A stretch of 64,000 nucleotides of DNA from Geosiphon pyriformis (Eukaryota; Glomeromycota; Glomeromycetes; Archaeosporales; Geosiphonaceae). Shown one piece after another: positions 22,968 to 34,235 of the stretch. The first letter of the stretch is position 1. Each line of letters begins with the position of its first letter. Location of the stretch: contig JAAOMT010000280.1 of NCBI GenBank assembly GCA_016748015.1, positions 81,046 through 145,045 of the forward strand. The letters run 5' to 3'. The position numbers and the translations under genes were made by a program. Under the pieces are notes generated by a model. That model saw only the letters and a list, made by a program, of their open reading frames with translations, was not told where the DNA came from and searched no databases.

Positions 22968-23560
22968 ACAGTGAATCATCTGTTAGTGTAATTGCCAAAC
23001 ACTTCCTTGAAGCAATTGGTAGAAAAATTGATGAGCCTTCCACCCGACCAATGACCAACGTACATGGTGACAAGAAGAAAAGTCTGGGCATTGCCAAAGT
23101 TATTCCTGTCTGCATCAATGACATCAGTATTGAAACTGACATGAAAGTTTCTGAAGCTAAAGAATACACTATCATTGTTGGCAATGAGTGGTTCAAGAAA
23201 GCAAAAGTCTTACTCGACTATGAATTTTGTGAGCTAACCATAAGATGTGGTGAAAAACCCATTGTGGTTAAATGTTGCCATTGGACAACTCCTCCAGCAA
23301 CCAAACAAAATCAAAAAGATGAACAATCAGAGGAATCAGATGATGAAGAGAGTGATGAAGAAGATGAACAAAAAGAACAAAAAAAAACTGCTGAACTCAT
23401 CTACACCACATTCACCAACAATGGCAAGCCATTAGACAATATTAAAGCTGATAGAGAGGAAATCATTGTAAATGGCAAGCTGATCTGCTGGTCTTACTAT
23501 GATATTCTAAGAAGAACCTTTGACCAAAAGCCTGGTAAGAAAGCCAAATACAGTTATTAG

Positions 23561-24520
23561 TGACATGGCCCTTGTGCTCAGTGCTGGTGCAATAAACTTT
23601 TGTATTTTCTAAGTAATAAATGCAAATTATGCCTGATTTATTACAAAGATTGGGAACCAATTAGCCTAATACCAAGAGATGAATTAAAAGAAGTACAGAA
23701 GTCCTTTGAGAATAAACCACCTGAGATTCAATTATTAGTAATAAAACAAAGAGAACCCTCCCCAGAAGAAAGAAAAATAGACATTGAAAATCTGTTGGCA
23801 AGAAACAGCTCAGTTATTTCCAAAGAAAGTGATACCCCAGGACAAACCCATGTGATACAACACACCATCACCACCAGAGAAACTTGCCCCATCCATTTGA
23901 AGCCTTACCAATCCAATTGTCAAAATAATGAGTTCATCAAGAAAAAAATAAACCAGATGAAAGAACTTGGATTCATACAAGAAACCAAGAATGAATGGGC
24001 TTTCCCAGTTGTAGTGATATCCAAGAAAGATGAAACTCTACACTTCTGTGTTAACTACTGCCAATTAAATGCCATTACTGAAAGAGACATATACCCACTT
24101 CCCAAGATTGATGCAATGCTGGACCAATTCAAAGATGCTGCTTTCTTTTCAACCATTGATCTAACTGCTGGATTCTGGCAAGTAGAGATGGATCCAGAAA
24201 GCCAGAAAAAAACCGCCTTCATTATCAAGTATGGCACCTATGAATTCACAGTCATGCTTTTTGGTCTTACCAATATCCCTTCCACCTATCAACACTTAAT
24301 AGATAAAGTATTTGAATCAGTAAAAAAAAACTTTGTTCTGGTCTATCTGGACAATATAATGGTGTACTCAAAAACCTGGGATGAACACCTTGAACATTTG
24401 CAAAAGGTTTTTGATCTTCTTAGAAATACAGGTCTTTCTTTGGAAGACAATCCACCCAATTCCTTGGCCATCTTATTACAAAAGATGGAATCTTCTCTGA
24501 TTCAGCCAAAGTGGAAAAAG
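23561..24520 (+). pseudogene. RT1 reverse transcriptase domain
   Basis: Same frame as the protease tail, after TAG TGA. It begins with a Cys-rich patch (CAQCWCN...CKLC) and leads into the RT fold: YPLPKIDAMLDQFKDAAFF, STIDLTAGFWQVEMDPES, FGLTN and VLVYLDNIMVYSKT. The YLDD catalytic box reads YLDN, so the second Asp is lost. Near 24430 a 22-base deletion relative to RT2, in the segment normally reading GLKINPIKS, shifts the frame and cuts RT off from RNase H. Confidence 0.85.
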
Positions 24521-25131
24521 TTCAGAACATAAAACAACCAATGAATGTTTATGAGTTACATTCTTTCTTTGGTTTGGCCTCCTATTATCACAAATTTGTT
24601 AAGGATTTCTCCAAAATTGCCTCTTCACTCAATCAGCTACTCAGGAAAAATATCAACTACCATTGGGGCACACATCAGCAGAAAGCATTTGAAACTCTTA
24701 AAGAAAAATTGGTTACAGAATCTATTCTCAAGCAACCTGATCTGGATCAACTTTTCATCCTTCACACTGATACATCTGGCTATGGACTTGGTGCTGTTTT
24801 CTCACAAAAAGATGAAGATAGCAGGGAACATGCAATAGTCTATACCAGTAGAACCCTTACACCAGCAGAAAAGAACTATTCAGTTACTGAGCAGAAATGC
24901 TTAGCAGTAGTTTGGGCTACCAGCTACTGGGATAAGTATCTTCTTGACATGAAGTTTTTGGTGATAACAGATTACCAAGCTTTGGTTTGGCTGCACAACA
25001 AAAAAAAGCTAGAACATAAATGGATAGTCTGCTGGATACTCCACTTGAATGAATTTGACTATAATATTCAACACCGTAAAGGAGCTAATCATCAAAATGC
25101 CGATGCTCTCTTCAGACTTACCACCAAGTGA
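24500..25131 (+). pseudogene. RT1 connection and RNase H domain
   Basis: 206-codon open frame. ELHSFFGLASYYHKFVKDFS is the RT thumb/connection. RNase H follows with LHTDTSGYGLGAVFSQ (first Asp), EQKCLAVVWA (Glu), ITDYQALVWL (Asp; normally TDHQ) and NADALFRL (Asp; normally NADALSR). It ends at TGA 25129-25131, which was probably CGA. The integrase frame begins 30 bases later in the +1 frame, and RT2 has the same offset. Confidence 0.85.
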
Positions 25132-25159
25132 CAGTACAATCTCCCAAACCAAACCAACC

Positions 25160-26476
25160 TAATTATTAGTAATTCTCTTACAACCAAACATGATAATGGA
25201 CTTGGACAACTACTCTGCCTTAATAGAATTTTTGGGTAAAGGACAATACTCACCAAAATACACTCAACAGCAAAGAGAACATTTGCCCAAACAATCAAAT
25301 TTTTATTTGATCTGCCAGAACCAATTATACAAAAGAAATAGAAAAGATCTTGACTGTCCTCAGAGAGTCATAAGATTTGAAAAAAGAGAAATTGTGATCT
25401 ACAACATGCACACTGATCCATTAGCCAGACACTTTGAAAAAACAAAAACAATTCAGAAAACTCTAGCTCGCTATTATTGGTCTACCTTGGAAAAAAACAT
25501 TGCTAAGTACATCAAAACCTGTGATACCTGCCAAAAAAGAGGAAAACCCAATTACAAAGAAAACATTCATTCAATCTTTGTTGGCCAACTCTTTGACAGA
25601 ATTGGTATAGATGTTGTTGGACCATTAACAGTAACTCCTAATGGCAACAGATACATTATCACAGCTACTGACTATCTTATAAAGTGGGTAAAAGCAAGAG
25701 CCACCCCAGATCAAACAGCAGTTTCCATTGCTAATTTTATTTATGAAGATATCATTTATTGCCATGACTGCTTCAAAGAACTTTTATCTGATAGAAGAAG
25801 AGCTTTTCTCAGTACACTTGTTGAAGAACTTTGCAGAAAAATGGGAATATGTCACAAACTTTCCTCCCCTTATTACCCCCAAACAAATGGCCTAGTGAAA
25901 CGTTTCAATAGAACACTGTGTGAAACCTTAGCCAAAACAAGTAAAGAAACAAACTTATAAGACAAAGTACTGCCTTCAACTTTGTTTTCTTATAGAACTG
26001 TAAATCATAACATAACAAGTTATGAACCCTTTTTCCTGCTCTATGGACAAATGGCAACACTACTAATAGAAACTGATATTAAGACAATACTCTTTAAAGA
26101 AATCACAATAGAAAATTACAAAGACATTTTACAAAAAAGACTGGGTACCATTTTTGACTTCTTAGTAGAAGCATAAATAATTGCTTTTGAAAAGATAAAA
26201 CAGTTTTAAGAAAAGCTTAAGAAAAAAAAAACCTATAAAACACTTTCTTTAAACATTGGTGATGTCTATGATGATAAATTTTCTAGCTGATGGAAAGGAT
26301 CTTTTATAGTCAACAAAGTTCTGAACAATGGTTCTTATATTCTTCAAGATCAATCTGGAACAATCTTTAATAATTGTTCTGTTCATGGCACACGACTCAA
26401 AAAATATTACAAACGATCTGATTGGTTACCTGTTGTAATAATACCAATTCAAATGATCAGCAAAAATCAGATATAA
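25160..26476 (+). pseudogene. RT1 integrase
   Basis: Zinc-binding HHCC region (HTDPLARHF ... CDTCQK), then the catalytic core with DRIGIDVVGPL (Asp 1), LLSDRRRAF (Asp 2) and GLVKRFNRTL. In the last, the catalytic Glu is Lys (GAA to AAA). TAA at 25958-25960 replaces a Trp that RT2 keeps (TGG), i.e. two G-to-A changes. Further stops lie in the C-terminal part. A GDVYDDKF...WKGSFIVNKVL...VHGTRLKKYY segment is the usual SH3-like C-terminal fold of Ty3 integrases. Stop TAA 26474-26476. Confidence 0.87.
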
Positions 26477-26517
26477 ATAAATCCACCACTCCCAAAACAG
26501 AGGTATCTTCAATCAAC

Positions 26518-27174
26518 ATGAACAATTATTTTCTAGATTAAAACATTCAAAATGTTTTCTATACTCTTCATGAGTATTGGATTAAAAACTATCCAAATGC
26601 TACTCTGACTATTGGAAAACAAACTACAATAACTAACAACAGTGGAACACATACTGTTATCAGACCAAAGAAAACAATTACCAGAAGAGAAAGAATTGGT
26701 AGCAAAATGGATAAGTATTTGCTGGAAAGTATAACAGCAGCAATACTTGCACTTTCCATCACAATTGGAAAAACAATTAAAGAAATCTTGCCCATAGACA
26801 AAAACTTGTTATATAGAAGACAACTAGAACTCTATGGTCGCCTTGGTGAAATCATAGAAGACATGAAGCTCATGAAAAAAACAACTTCTAAGATACAAGT
26901 GGAAATTTTGGGCATTGTATGATTAGATGTTCCAAGAGTTTTGACCATTGTAAAAAAAGCCAAAACTCTTATACAAAGATTTGGTCTCTTAAACACAAAG
27001 CTCATTTTGCCTCAAGTTTTATATATCTTATCCACAAAAGACTTCAACAAACTAGTTAGTTTTGAGTTAGATAAAACTCTTCAAATAGAGTATCCTCTAA
27101 ATAGTTTGATTTCGCTGGAGCTCAATCTCTTTGAAGAGGATGATGTTATGGTTAAAACTCATAGTTTTTATTAG
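26518..27174 (+). pseudogene. RT1 extra ORF downstream of integrase
   Basis: About 218 codons from ATG 26518 to a stop inside the 3' LTR. There are nonsense codons at 26539 (TAA, also present in RT2) and 26920 (TGA; Trp in RT2). The protein is Lys/Leu/Ile-rich and helical in look. It has a hydrophobic patch (ESITAAILALSITIGKTIKE) and a conserved block ERQLELYGRL-type / IIEDMKLMKKTTSKIQ. No domain recognised; no convincing envelope signal peptide or membrane anchor. The same ORF exists in RT2 (34908-35562) and, eroded, at 52368-52591, so it belongs to the family. Confidence 0.65.
27131..27143 (+). promoter_or_regulatory. polypurine tract of RT1
   Basis: TTGAAGAGGATGA directly before the 3' LTR; the expected primer for plus-strand DNA synthesis. 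Confidence 0.5.
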
Positions 27175-27881
27175 TTATCACATGTATTAGCCACTAATGT
27201 CATATAAATTAGCCACTCTATTTATAGATAGTAATTATTAATCTGATTAATGACTTGACTGTTGACTTGATCATTGATCTGATTAATGACCTGATCAATG
27301 ACTTGATTGTTGACCTGATCATTGACCTAATTATTGATCTGATTATTGACCACTTTTGATAGCTATATAAGTGATGAATCTCTTAGCTGTAAAAAAGCAT
27401 GTAATAACAAGCATCTGAATAATCAAGAATAAATAAAATAACAACTTTTATCTCAATCTTTCTCTTATTGCTAATTTCCCTTTCCCAACCTTTAAGTATT
27501 TAAACATCTTAAAGATAAAAGATTACTTGTTGGCCTTTTCCTGACGTATATAATTGTAGCATTTGAAGATTATTTGAATAAATATGACTGAAAAACACAA
27601 GTTGATATCTGATATTGAATTCTAAAAGCGCCGACATGAGGCATAGAATTATATCAGTGGTGATCAATTGTTAACAGTATGGATTATTCCTTTATTTTCA
27701 GATTTTTCAGTTACCTTTGAAAAGAATAGCAACTGAGATATTTTATGAGACTGATCTCGCACATTGAATCCATACTCATTCAATTTGCTTTTTAAAGTTG
27801 AATTTCCCTTTGATTATTTCCATTACCCTACAATTCTGTTCTCTCTTGCTATCCGTTAGCTTGTTACTCCAACCCGTAATA
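27144..27881 (+). repeat. 3' LTR of RT1
   Basis: 738 bp, starts TGTTATGGTTAAAACTC and ends CCCGTAATA. Contains about ten 12-base units of the TGACCTGATCAT type (27236-27351) against about four in the 5' LTR. Confidence 0.9.
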
Positions 27882-28540
27882 TTACTTTTAAAATTAAATT
27901 AGTTTATATTAAAACTATATTTTAATTTATACATAATTTATTAAAATAAAATTAGTTATAAAAATATTATTAAGCAAATTTGTATTTTAAATTTTTGCAA
28001 ATACTATTATTATTGTTAAACTTAATTTTTTTTTTACTTTTAAAGTTTTAAATATTATTTAATTTTTATTTTGGTTCTGTTTTTATGGCTTTTTATAATG
28101 AATTTTTTAATTATACTTTTGAAGTTTTTGGTAAAATATTCAGTATTAAGTTAAAATTTATTAATTGTTTTTATTTATTGGTAAAAAAAACAATATTAAA
28201 ATTTTCTAATTAGCTTAAAACATATTTAAAACCAAGTTTAATTAACTTTTTTTTAATTGTATTTTTTTAAAATTAATAATTTGGTTTTTTAAATAAGTAA
28301 TTAAATTTGTTTTATTTTTTGTTTTATTATTATTAAATATTTGCAAATATTATTTTTAACTTTAAAAGTTTTTAATTATATTAATATAATATGTGTAAAA
28401 TTTATTTGATTTAATAAAATTTTATTTTTAATAAATTTAATTATATTTTTTTGTAATTAAGATAAATTTTATTATAAATATTAAAAAAAATTTTGTTTTC
28501 TTAATTTTATGATCATAACTAGAACAAAAAATAAAAAAAA
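27882..28540 (+). pseudogene. continuation of the AT-eroded LINE-like repeat after RT1
   Basis: Begins with TTAC, the target duplication of RT1, and continues the sequence interrupted at 19212. It parallels about 17.71-18.3 kb. No frame is legible. Confidence 0.4.
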
Positions 28541-30535
28541 CTATAATTGGTATTTTTTTTAATATTTTACAAAGTTTCAACCAGAGAAGTTTTTTTCGTT
28601 GTAAAAACAGTTAAACAAAATATTTTAGAAGCTTTTATATTATTTAGTAATTGTGAAAAACTGTTTTTAGTAATTATTAAAGCATTTTTCTTATTTTTGA
28701 CAGGTTTTTTATCAGTCAAATTTCTCTTAAAAAAACACACTTGAATTAGTTTTAGTGTTATCTTTATTTTTTTAAAGAGTCTAAAAATTTTTAATAACAA
28801 ATTAATCAATGAGTTGGTTTTTTTTTTTGCAGTTTCTATATTTGGTGCTGCTAATACTTTCTTTTCAAAAAAATGATTAAAAAAACTGAAAGTTCAAAAA
28901 ATAGAAGTAATCACTTGTTTTTACTATTGTTGCACCAAACTCTTCTGTAATTCCTAATAAAATCCTAGATAAAATTTTTATTTTATTATCTGATATATCA
29001 TTTAAGATAGACCAAAATCAACTATTGGTCATATTATTAAATGTGGTATTTTTTAACAAATTATTGCTAATTTTAAAAACAAAACAACAGTCTTTTGTTG
29101 GATTATCTGTTTATAAAAACTGGGCTAATTAGATAAAAACTAACTCAATTTTTTTTTTGGTTTCTGGTATTATCATTGATAATGCCTAAAAAACTATCAC
29201 TAATTATTAAAGATTTGTTAAATAAGTAATCTTTATTCTGGTGTCTGATGCTATTTTTAAGATTAAATTGGCTTATATTAAGACTGTTTTCTAGTCTGCA
29301 TATGGTTTTTTAAATACAAAATTGGTATCAAAAGACAATATGAAACTTTTCTGTATAGAGTTTGCTTTTTAAGAGTTTTTGAAAGCTGCTTTTTTGGTTG
29401 AGCTTACAAGCTTTATTTATTTAGCCATTCTTAAAATTGCCAAGTTTTTGGTAATTTCTAAGTCTGATTCCTTTTTGGCTACTGTTATATTGTATAATAT
29501 ATCTTTTGGTGTGTTTACTGTTAATATTAAAACAGTTTTTAATATTTTTGGTGAAGTTGTTTATGTTATACTAAAGCCTACTGGTGTTTGATAATATATT
29601 ATTGTTTACTTTAATAAACTAAATTTTACTGTGTTTGTTTTAAATTACTAATTAGTTTTGGTAGATAAAAATAGTATTAAAATTTTTTTTTTGGTAAATC
29701 AAAATAAGACTATTATATTTCATAATAGATTTAAGACCAAGTTAGTCAACTTTTTCTCTGGTTGTATTGCTTTTAAAATTAGTAATATAATCTTTTAAAT
29801 TAATAATTAGACTTGTTTTATTTTCTACTCTCCCAATTTTGATTGCTATTTTTAGTTTGTTTTGGTTATATTTGATTCTTAAATAGATTTGAATACTGCT
29901 ATAATCAAAATTAGTATACTAAAAAAGTGCTGTATCTGATAAAAAACTTTTGCTGTTGGTGCTGTTTTAAGTATTAAGAAGTAAGTTATTTGACTGTAAA
30001 TTATAAAGTGTTTTTACTTTTTACTTTTAAAACTTCTAAGATATTTACATTTTATTTTGTAAGCTCTAAGTTTTATATTAAAGCTTTTATTTTTTTGAGC
30101 TCTTTTAAGTTTTTATCTCTAATAATTTCTGTCTTTTTTTTTGTTGTTGTTAATAACTTTTTGGTATTGTTTCAGTTGTTTTCTTTGGAATTTGATTTAA
30201 TTAAACTTTCTGTATTAGTTGAATTAATTGTTAAGTTTGTTGGCTCTTTAGTTACTATGTTTAAACAATTTATTAAAGGTAATTTAGTTTCAAGCTGTGT
30301 TCTTAGATTTAAAATTAATGAACTTATAATTTATCTGGATTTTTTTAGCAAGATTGTTGATAATCTGTGGAAAAAAATAGTTTTATTAAAAAAGTAATGT
30401 TGTATAAATAATGTTGACATGTTTAGTGATTTAGATTTTTTAGTTGATATTAATGATAATATATTTTTTAATTTAATGTCTTTTTGGATACATGAATCTA
30501 ATAGTATTAAAACTGATCTCATAAAAACAGCTGAA
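28541..30535 (+). pseudogene. LINE ORF1 (RRM and zinc-knuckle protein), eroded
   Basis: Stop-interrupted but readable. Pieces include FVGLSVYKNWAN (about 29.1 kb), LAILKIAKFLVISKSDSF and FNIFGEVVYVILKPTGV (29.38-29.59 kb, an RRM-like fold), and a long open piece at 29990-30397 with LIKLSVLVELIVKFVGSLV and FSKIVDNL. At 29,955-30,010 a CCHC knuckle is visible only as a ghost. Relative to the family pattern, its later Cys and His codons became Tyr and a Gln became TAA, all by transitions. I recognise the order from LINE ORF1 proteins common in Rhizophagus. It would be the RNA-binding partner of ORF2. Confidence 0.55.
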
Positions 30536-33500
30536 TAACTGGTTAAATTAGTCTCTTATAGTATTAGATTATTTAATATAGTTCAAAGAATATTGGCTTT
30601 AGATAAATTTACTTTTATTATAGTAATATATCATATTTTAAACTGGCTTGAGTAATTAGTTATATATAGAAAACACATAAATTATATTTAGTCTTAGAGC
30701 TCTTAGTTTGTTCCTAATTTTTAGATAATAATTAAGCCATACTTGTTAAATCTTAATAAAAAATAAATAAATAAATAAATAAATATTAAAAATTTAAATT
30801 TAATTTATTTTTAAGATTATAATATTTTTATGTAATTAATATAATTAGTATAAAAATTATATAATAAAAACTTATTTTTATATAATTTTAATTTTTATAA
30901 TATTAATATACAAAATATTATAAAATAAAATATTATTTTAATTAAAAGAATAAAATATAATAAAAATTTAAATTTTATTATTTATTTATTATAAATAAAT
31001 ATAATTTTACATAAATTGGCTATATAATAAATTTTGAATTACTTTTATGCAAAATTTTAAAAGTTTTAAATAATAATTTGTATTATTTTAAATATGCTTA
31101 TGGAATTTTAAATTTTTGTTATCAAATAAATAAATAAAAAACTTATTTTTCTCTTATATTTAAATTCTCCAAAGAGTAAATTTTTAAAATAAAAATTTTT
31201 TTGTTTTCTCTGTTTTATATTTTACAATTTTCTAAGAAACAAACTCTTTTGTTGTTAAGTTAACTACCACTATATATAATTTTATAATTAAGAAAAAATC
31301 AGCCAAAATTTTGATATTAAATTTAATTAATAAAAATTTAGCTTAAAAGCAAAAAGCTTTTTTTGACAAAGTAAAATATTTAAAAAATAAAGCTAATTTA
31401 AGCTTTAGTGGATCTGAATATGTTGTTAATCAGTTTGCTAAAATGAATATTTTTAAGACCAAACAAGTTAATACTAGTACTATTATTGATTTTCTAATTG
31501 GTTTTTTTAACCATAATATAGATAATAATAAGATTTTTTTCTTTTTCTATCTCTTTATTTTTTTGGACTGAAAATAGATTAATTCAAAAATTACCAAGAC
31601 TTAATTGAAGATATTTATTAAAAAATCAGTTTAAAATGCTTTTGTTTATTTTTTTAGTAAAAACAACTGCTTATAATCTTGGTGTTTTGTTAAAAAAAGC
31701 TGGTAGAAAAACTTGTGTTATTAATTATTTATTTGAAACTAGTATTATAAATAAACTTGATAAGATATAATAATAATGTTTAGTACTCTATATTTAAATA
31801 AGAAAGCTTAAAAAGCTTTTTTGTTTATTATAAGAAGTGAGTTAGAGTTATTAGTTTTTAAAAGTTTTAATAAATATAAATTTACTTATAGAGTTTTTTG
31901 GTTATAAAACACAGAAATGTAGTTTGTTTGTCTGTAATTTGGTATATATAATCTATTTTTTTAAGTTAGTTAAACACAATTATTAGAGTTTAATATTGTC
32001 TTTTTATCTTTTTAATAAGTTAACAAGATAGAATAAATATTTAAATCTAAAGAAAGCTTTTTTTTTATCAAGTTATTATGAAATCTATTTTCAAACAGAT
32101 AATTTTTTTAATATTGCTATTTTATCAAAAAAAAAAAAAATTTAAGAAAAAAAAAAAAAAAAAAAAAAAAATTAAAAATAAGAGAAAAATTAAAAATTAG
32201 TATTGTTAATTACTATAATCAAGAGCAATTAGTCCAAGTTATTAGAGTTCTAAAACTGTTTTATGCTAAGAGCATCTGGCTTGAAAAGAAAATAAGAGAA
32301 ATAATAAAATTAATTTTAACAACACAAATTCTAAAATCATATATAAATGAATTAAATAATATTTTATTTAATAATAAGTATAAAAATATAAAAAAAATAA
32401 GATAAAAAGTTTTGTTAAGTTAAAGATAAAAGGTGTTTTAAGAGAATGAATTTTTGTTTTTTGTATTTTTTTTATTTGTTAAAACTACTTGTTTTTATAT
32501 ATTTTTTTTAGTTTTACAAAATTGTTTTTAATTATTTGTTATTATTAGCTATTGTTTGCTATTTTCTGTTATTGCTTTGTTTTTTATACTATAATTAATT
32601 ATCTTATTTTATGACTAGTTATTCTGTACTATTTTATATTATTGTGTATTATCTTGCATTATTTTAAGTTATTATGTATTATTATGTATTATTTTGTATT
32701 ATTACATTTTTTCTATATTATTATGTTTTAATCACATTTTTTAATAGCTTTTGAATTGGTTTTTCTACTCAAATAATACTAGTAATAGAGTTTGTTGTGT
32801 TGTGGTTAGTTTTGATTTGAAAAAAAATTCGAATTCAGTCTTTTATACAAAATCAAATTTTAATAGTATAAGATTTTTTTAGGCTAAATTGGGCTTAATT
32901 TATTATAAAAAATGTAAGTGTTTTGAACACTTTACTCTAAAGTATAATGTATTGAATGCATTCATTCCTTAGTTTTTGAAAATATATAAAAAGTTTACTT
33001 CAGAAAATAATTATCTTTAATTGGCCAAATTGTATATTAAAAAAGTATTTTTTTTTTATTTTGCTGCTTTTGGTAGCAAATTACAAACTTAAGTGGTTTT
33101 GTTAATGTTTATTTTTAATAATGCTTGCTTAAATTCTGGTTTTGGGTTGTCTCTTTTAAGTGCTTCATGTTTTAGTAAAATTCTTTCTGTTTTATAAGAT
33201 ATCTTATCTATTAATACTTATTTAGTCTTTTTGATGTATTTTTTAAAACTTTTAACTAATCAAATATCTAATATAGTATAAAAACTAAATAATATGAATT
33301 TGGTGTCTTTAATATCTACTTCTTAATTTCTTTCTTCAACTATTTTAATGTTGTTAGGTGCAAATTTAAATTCAGATATGGCTTTAAATAACTTGTAGAT
33401 TTTAATTTATTTTTTTCTATTAACAATACTTGGATATTAAAATTAGATTTAAGTAGCTTTAAAATTTTAATCACCAAAATAAACAGCTTGAAATTAAAAA

Positions 33501-33599
33501 TAATTATTTTTGAAGTTTTTATTGGTTTAGTTTTGGCAAAATTAAATTAATAGAACTTTGGCTCAAGTTTTCTAATATATTTACTGTTTTAATAACTGA
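30536..33599 (+). other. eroded LINE-associated sequence between ORF1 and ORF2
   Basis: Very AT-rich. At 30.76-31.01 kb it resembles 18.3-18.5 kb. A coding-like but unidentified piece lies around 31.37-31.55 kb (SGSEYVVNQFAKMNIFKTKQ). There is an A-rich run at 32.12-32.17 kb and a TTATTATGTA-type repeat around 32.57-32.72 kb. No gene can be named. Confidence 0.3.
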
Positions 33600-34235
33600 A
33601 TATATTTAGAAGTTTACAATATGTAATATCAAAAAAATAAAAAATTTGGCTAAACAGAATGATATTATTAAGTATTAAAAAATTTTGGAAATTTGGTTTT
33701 AATATTTATTAAGACAAAACTAAAGAAACAGACTAGGTCTTAAATTAAAAACAAGTTTTTAGATTTAAAAATTTTTGTTTCTGGTTTGAACACTAGTTAT
33801 TAAAATTTGAGAGTAATAATAATAATAAATAATTTTTTGCTTAACATATATATAAAGTCTTTAAAATATTTGGTTGTTTTTTTTGATTTAATTATTGTTT
33901 AACAATAGAGTTTTAGTAATAATTTTAGGTTTATATATTAGTGCTTTAATTAGTGTATATTTTAATCAAATTGGCAAAGTGAATTTATATATTGCTAATA
34001 TGATTAATTCAAGTTTTTATGTAGTATTAAATGGTAATTTCAATAAAAATAGAAAAAAATAAAACACTAGTTTTAAGAAGTATTTTGATCTAGGTTTATA
34101 TAATTCTCTTTTAAATAATTCTGTTTTTAAGCTTCCAACTTGGAACAATTTGAAAGATGTAAAAAAAACCATTAATTACATCTTTGTTAATAAGCATTTT
34201 TTAACAATTATAGTAGATTGAAATGTTAATAGTAT
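33600..34235 (+). pseudogene. LINE ORF2, endonuclease part, before the RT2 insertion
   Basis: Pieces of an apurinic-type endonuclease (exonuclease-endonuclease-phosphatase fold): IKTKLKKQ, FNQIGKVNLYIANMINSS, LYNSLLNNSVFKLPTWNN and INYIFVNKHFLTIIVD, with stops between. It breaks off at GTAT 34232-34235, where RT2 is inserted, and resumes at 41963 with FFDFDHIAITVFFDLSSFL, the SDH-type end of the same domain. Confidence 0.6.

Larger units (their letters stand above)
21471..23560 (+). pseudogene. RT1 protease region of pol, split by a solo LTR
   Basis: After the -1 slip the frame reads through a Lys-rich linker into a retropepsin-like domain: LICKAQVAGYFIDLILDS, just before the solo LTR at 21983. 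It resumes at 22972 with ESSVSVIAKHFLEAIGRKID. The active-site triplet would be Asp-Ser-Gly; the Gly codon now reads GAA. With the LTR and one target copy removed the frame is continuous. There is one TAA before the active site (after KTNKCPH). A later acidic stretch (about 23.33-23.38 kb, Glu/Asp/Ser-rich) and a conserved tail ending KKAKYSY precede TAG at 23558-23560, a stop shared with RT2. Confidence 0.8.
19213..27881 (+). mobile_element. RT1: Ty3-type LTR retrotransposon, plus strand
   Basis: A complete but inactive element, in order: 5' LTR, primer site, gag, protease, RT, RNase H, integrase, extra 3' ORF, purine tract, 3' LTR. The order RT-RNase H-integrase is that of Ty3/Metaviridae. 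LTRs follow the TGTTA...TAACA pattern (some ends mutated). TTAC flanks both ends, a 4-base target duplication. RT2 is a copy of the same family, inverted and 15 kb away. RT1 carries a 985-bp solo LTR in its protease, a 22-base deletion in RT and several nonsense codons. Confidence 0.92.

Noticed and set aside
22948-23196. 82-codon minus-strand frame
   Set aside because: It is antisense to the conserved protease part of RT1 pol and has no recognisable domain.
30000-30397. 135-codon open frame as a possible membrane protein
   Set aside because: The Phe/Leu/Ile richness comes from C-to-T decay of LINE ORF1; order and residues match that protein.
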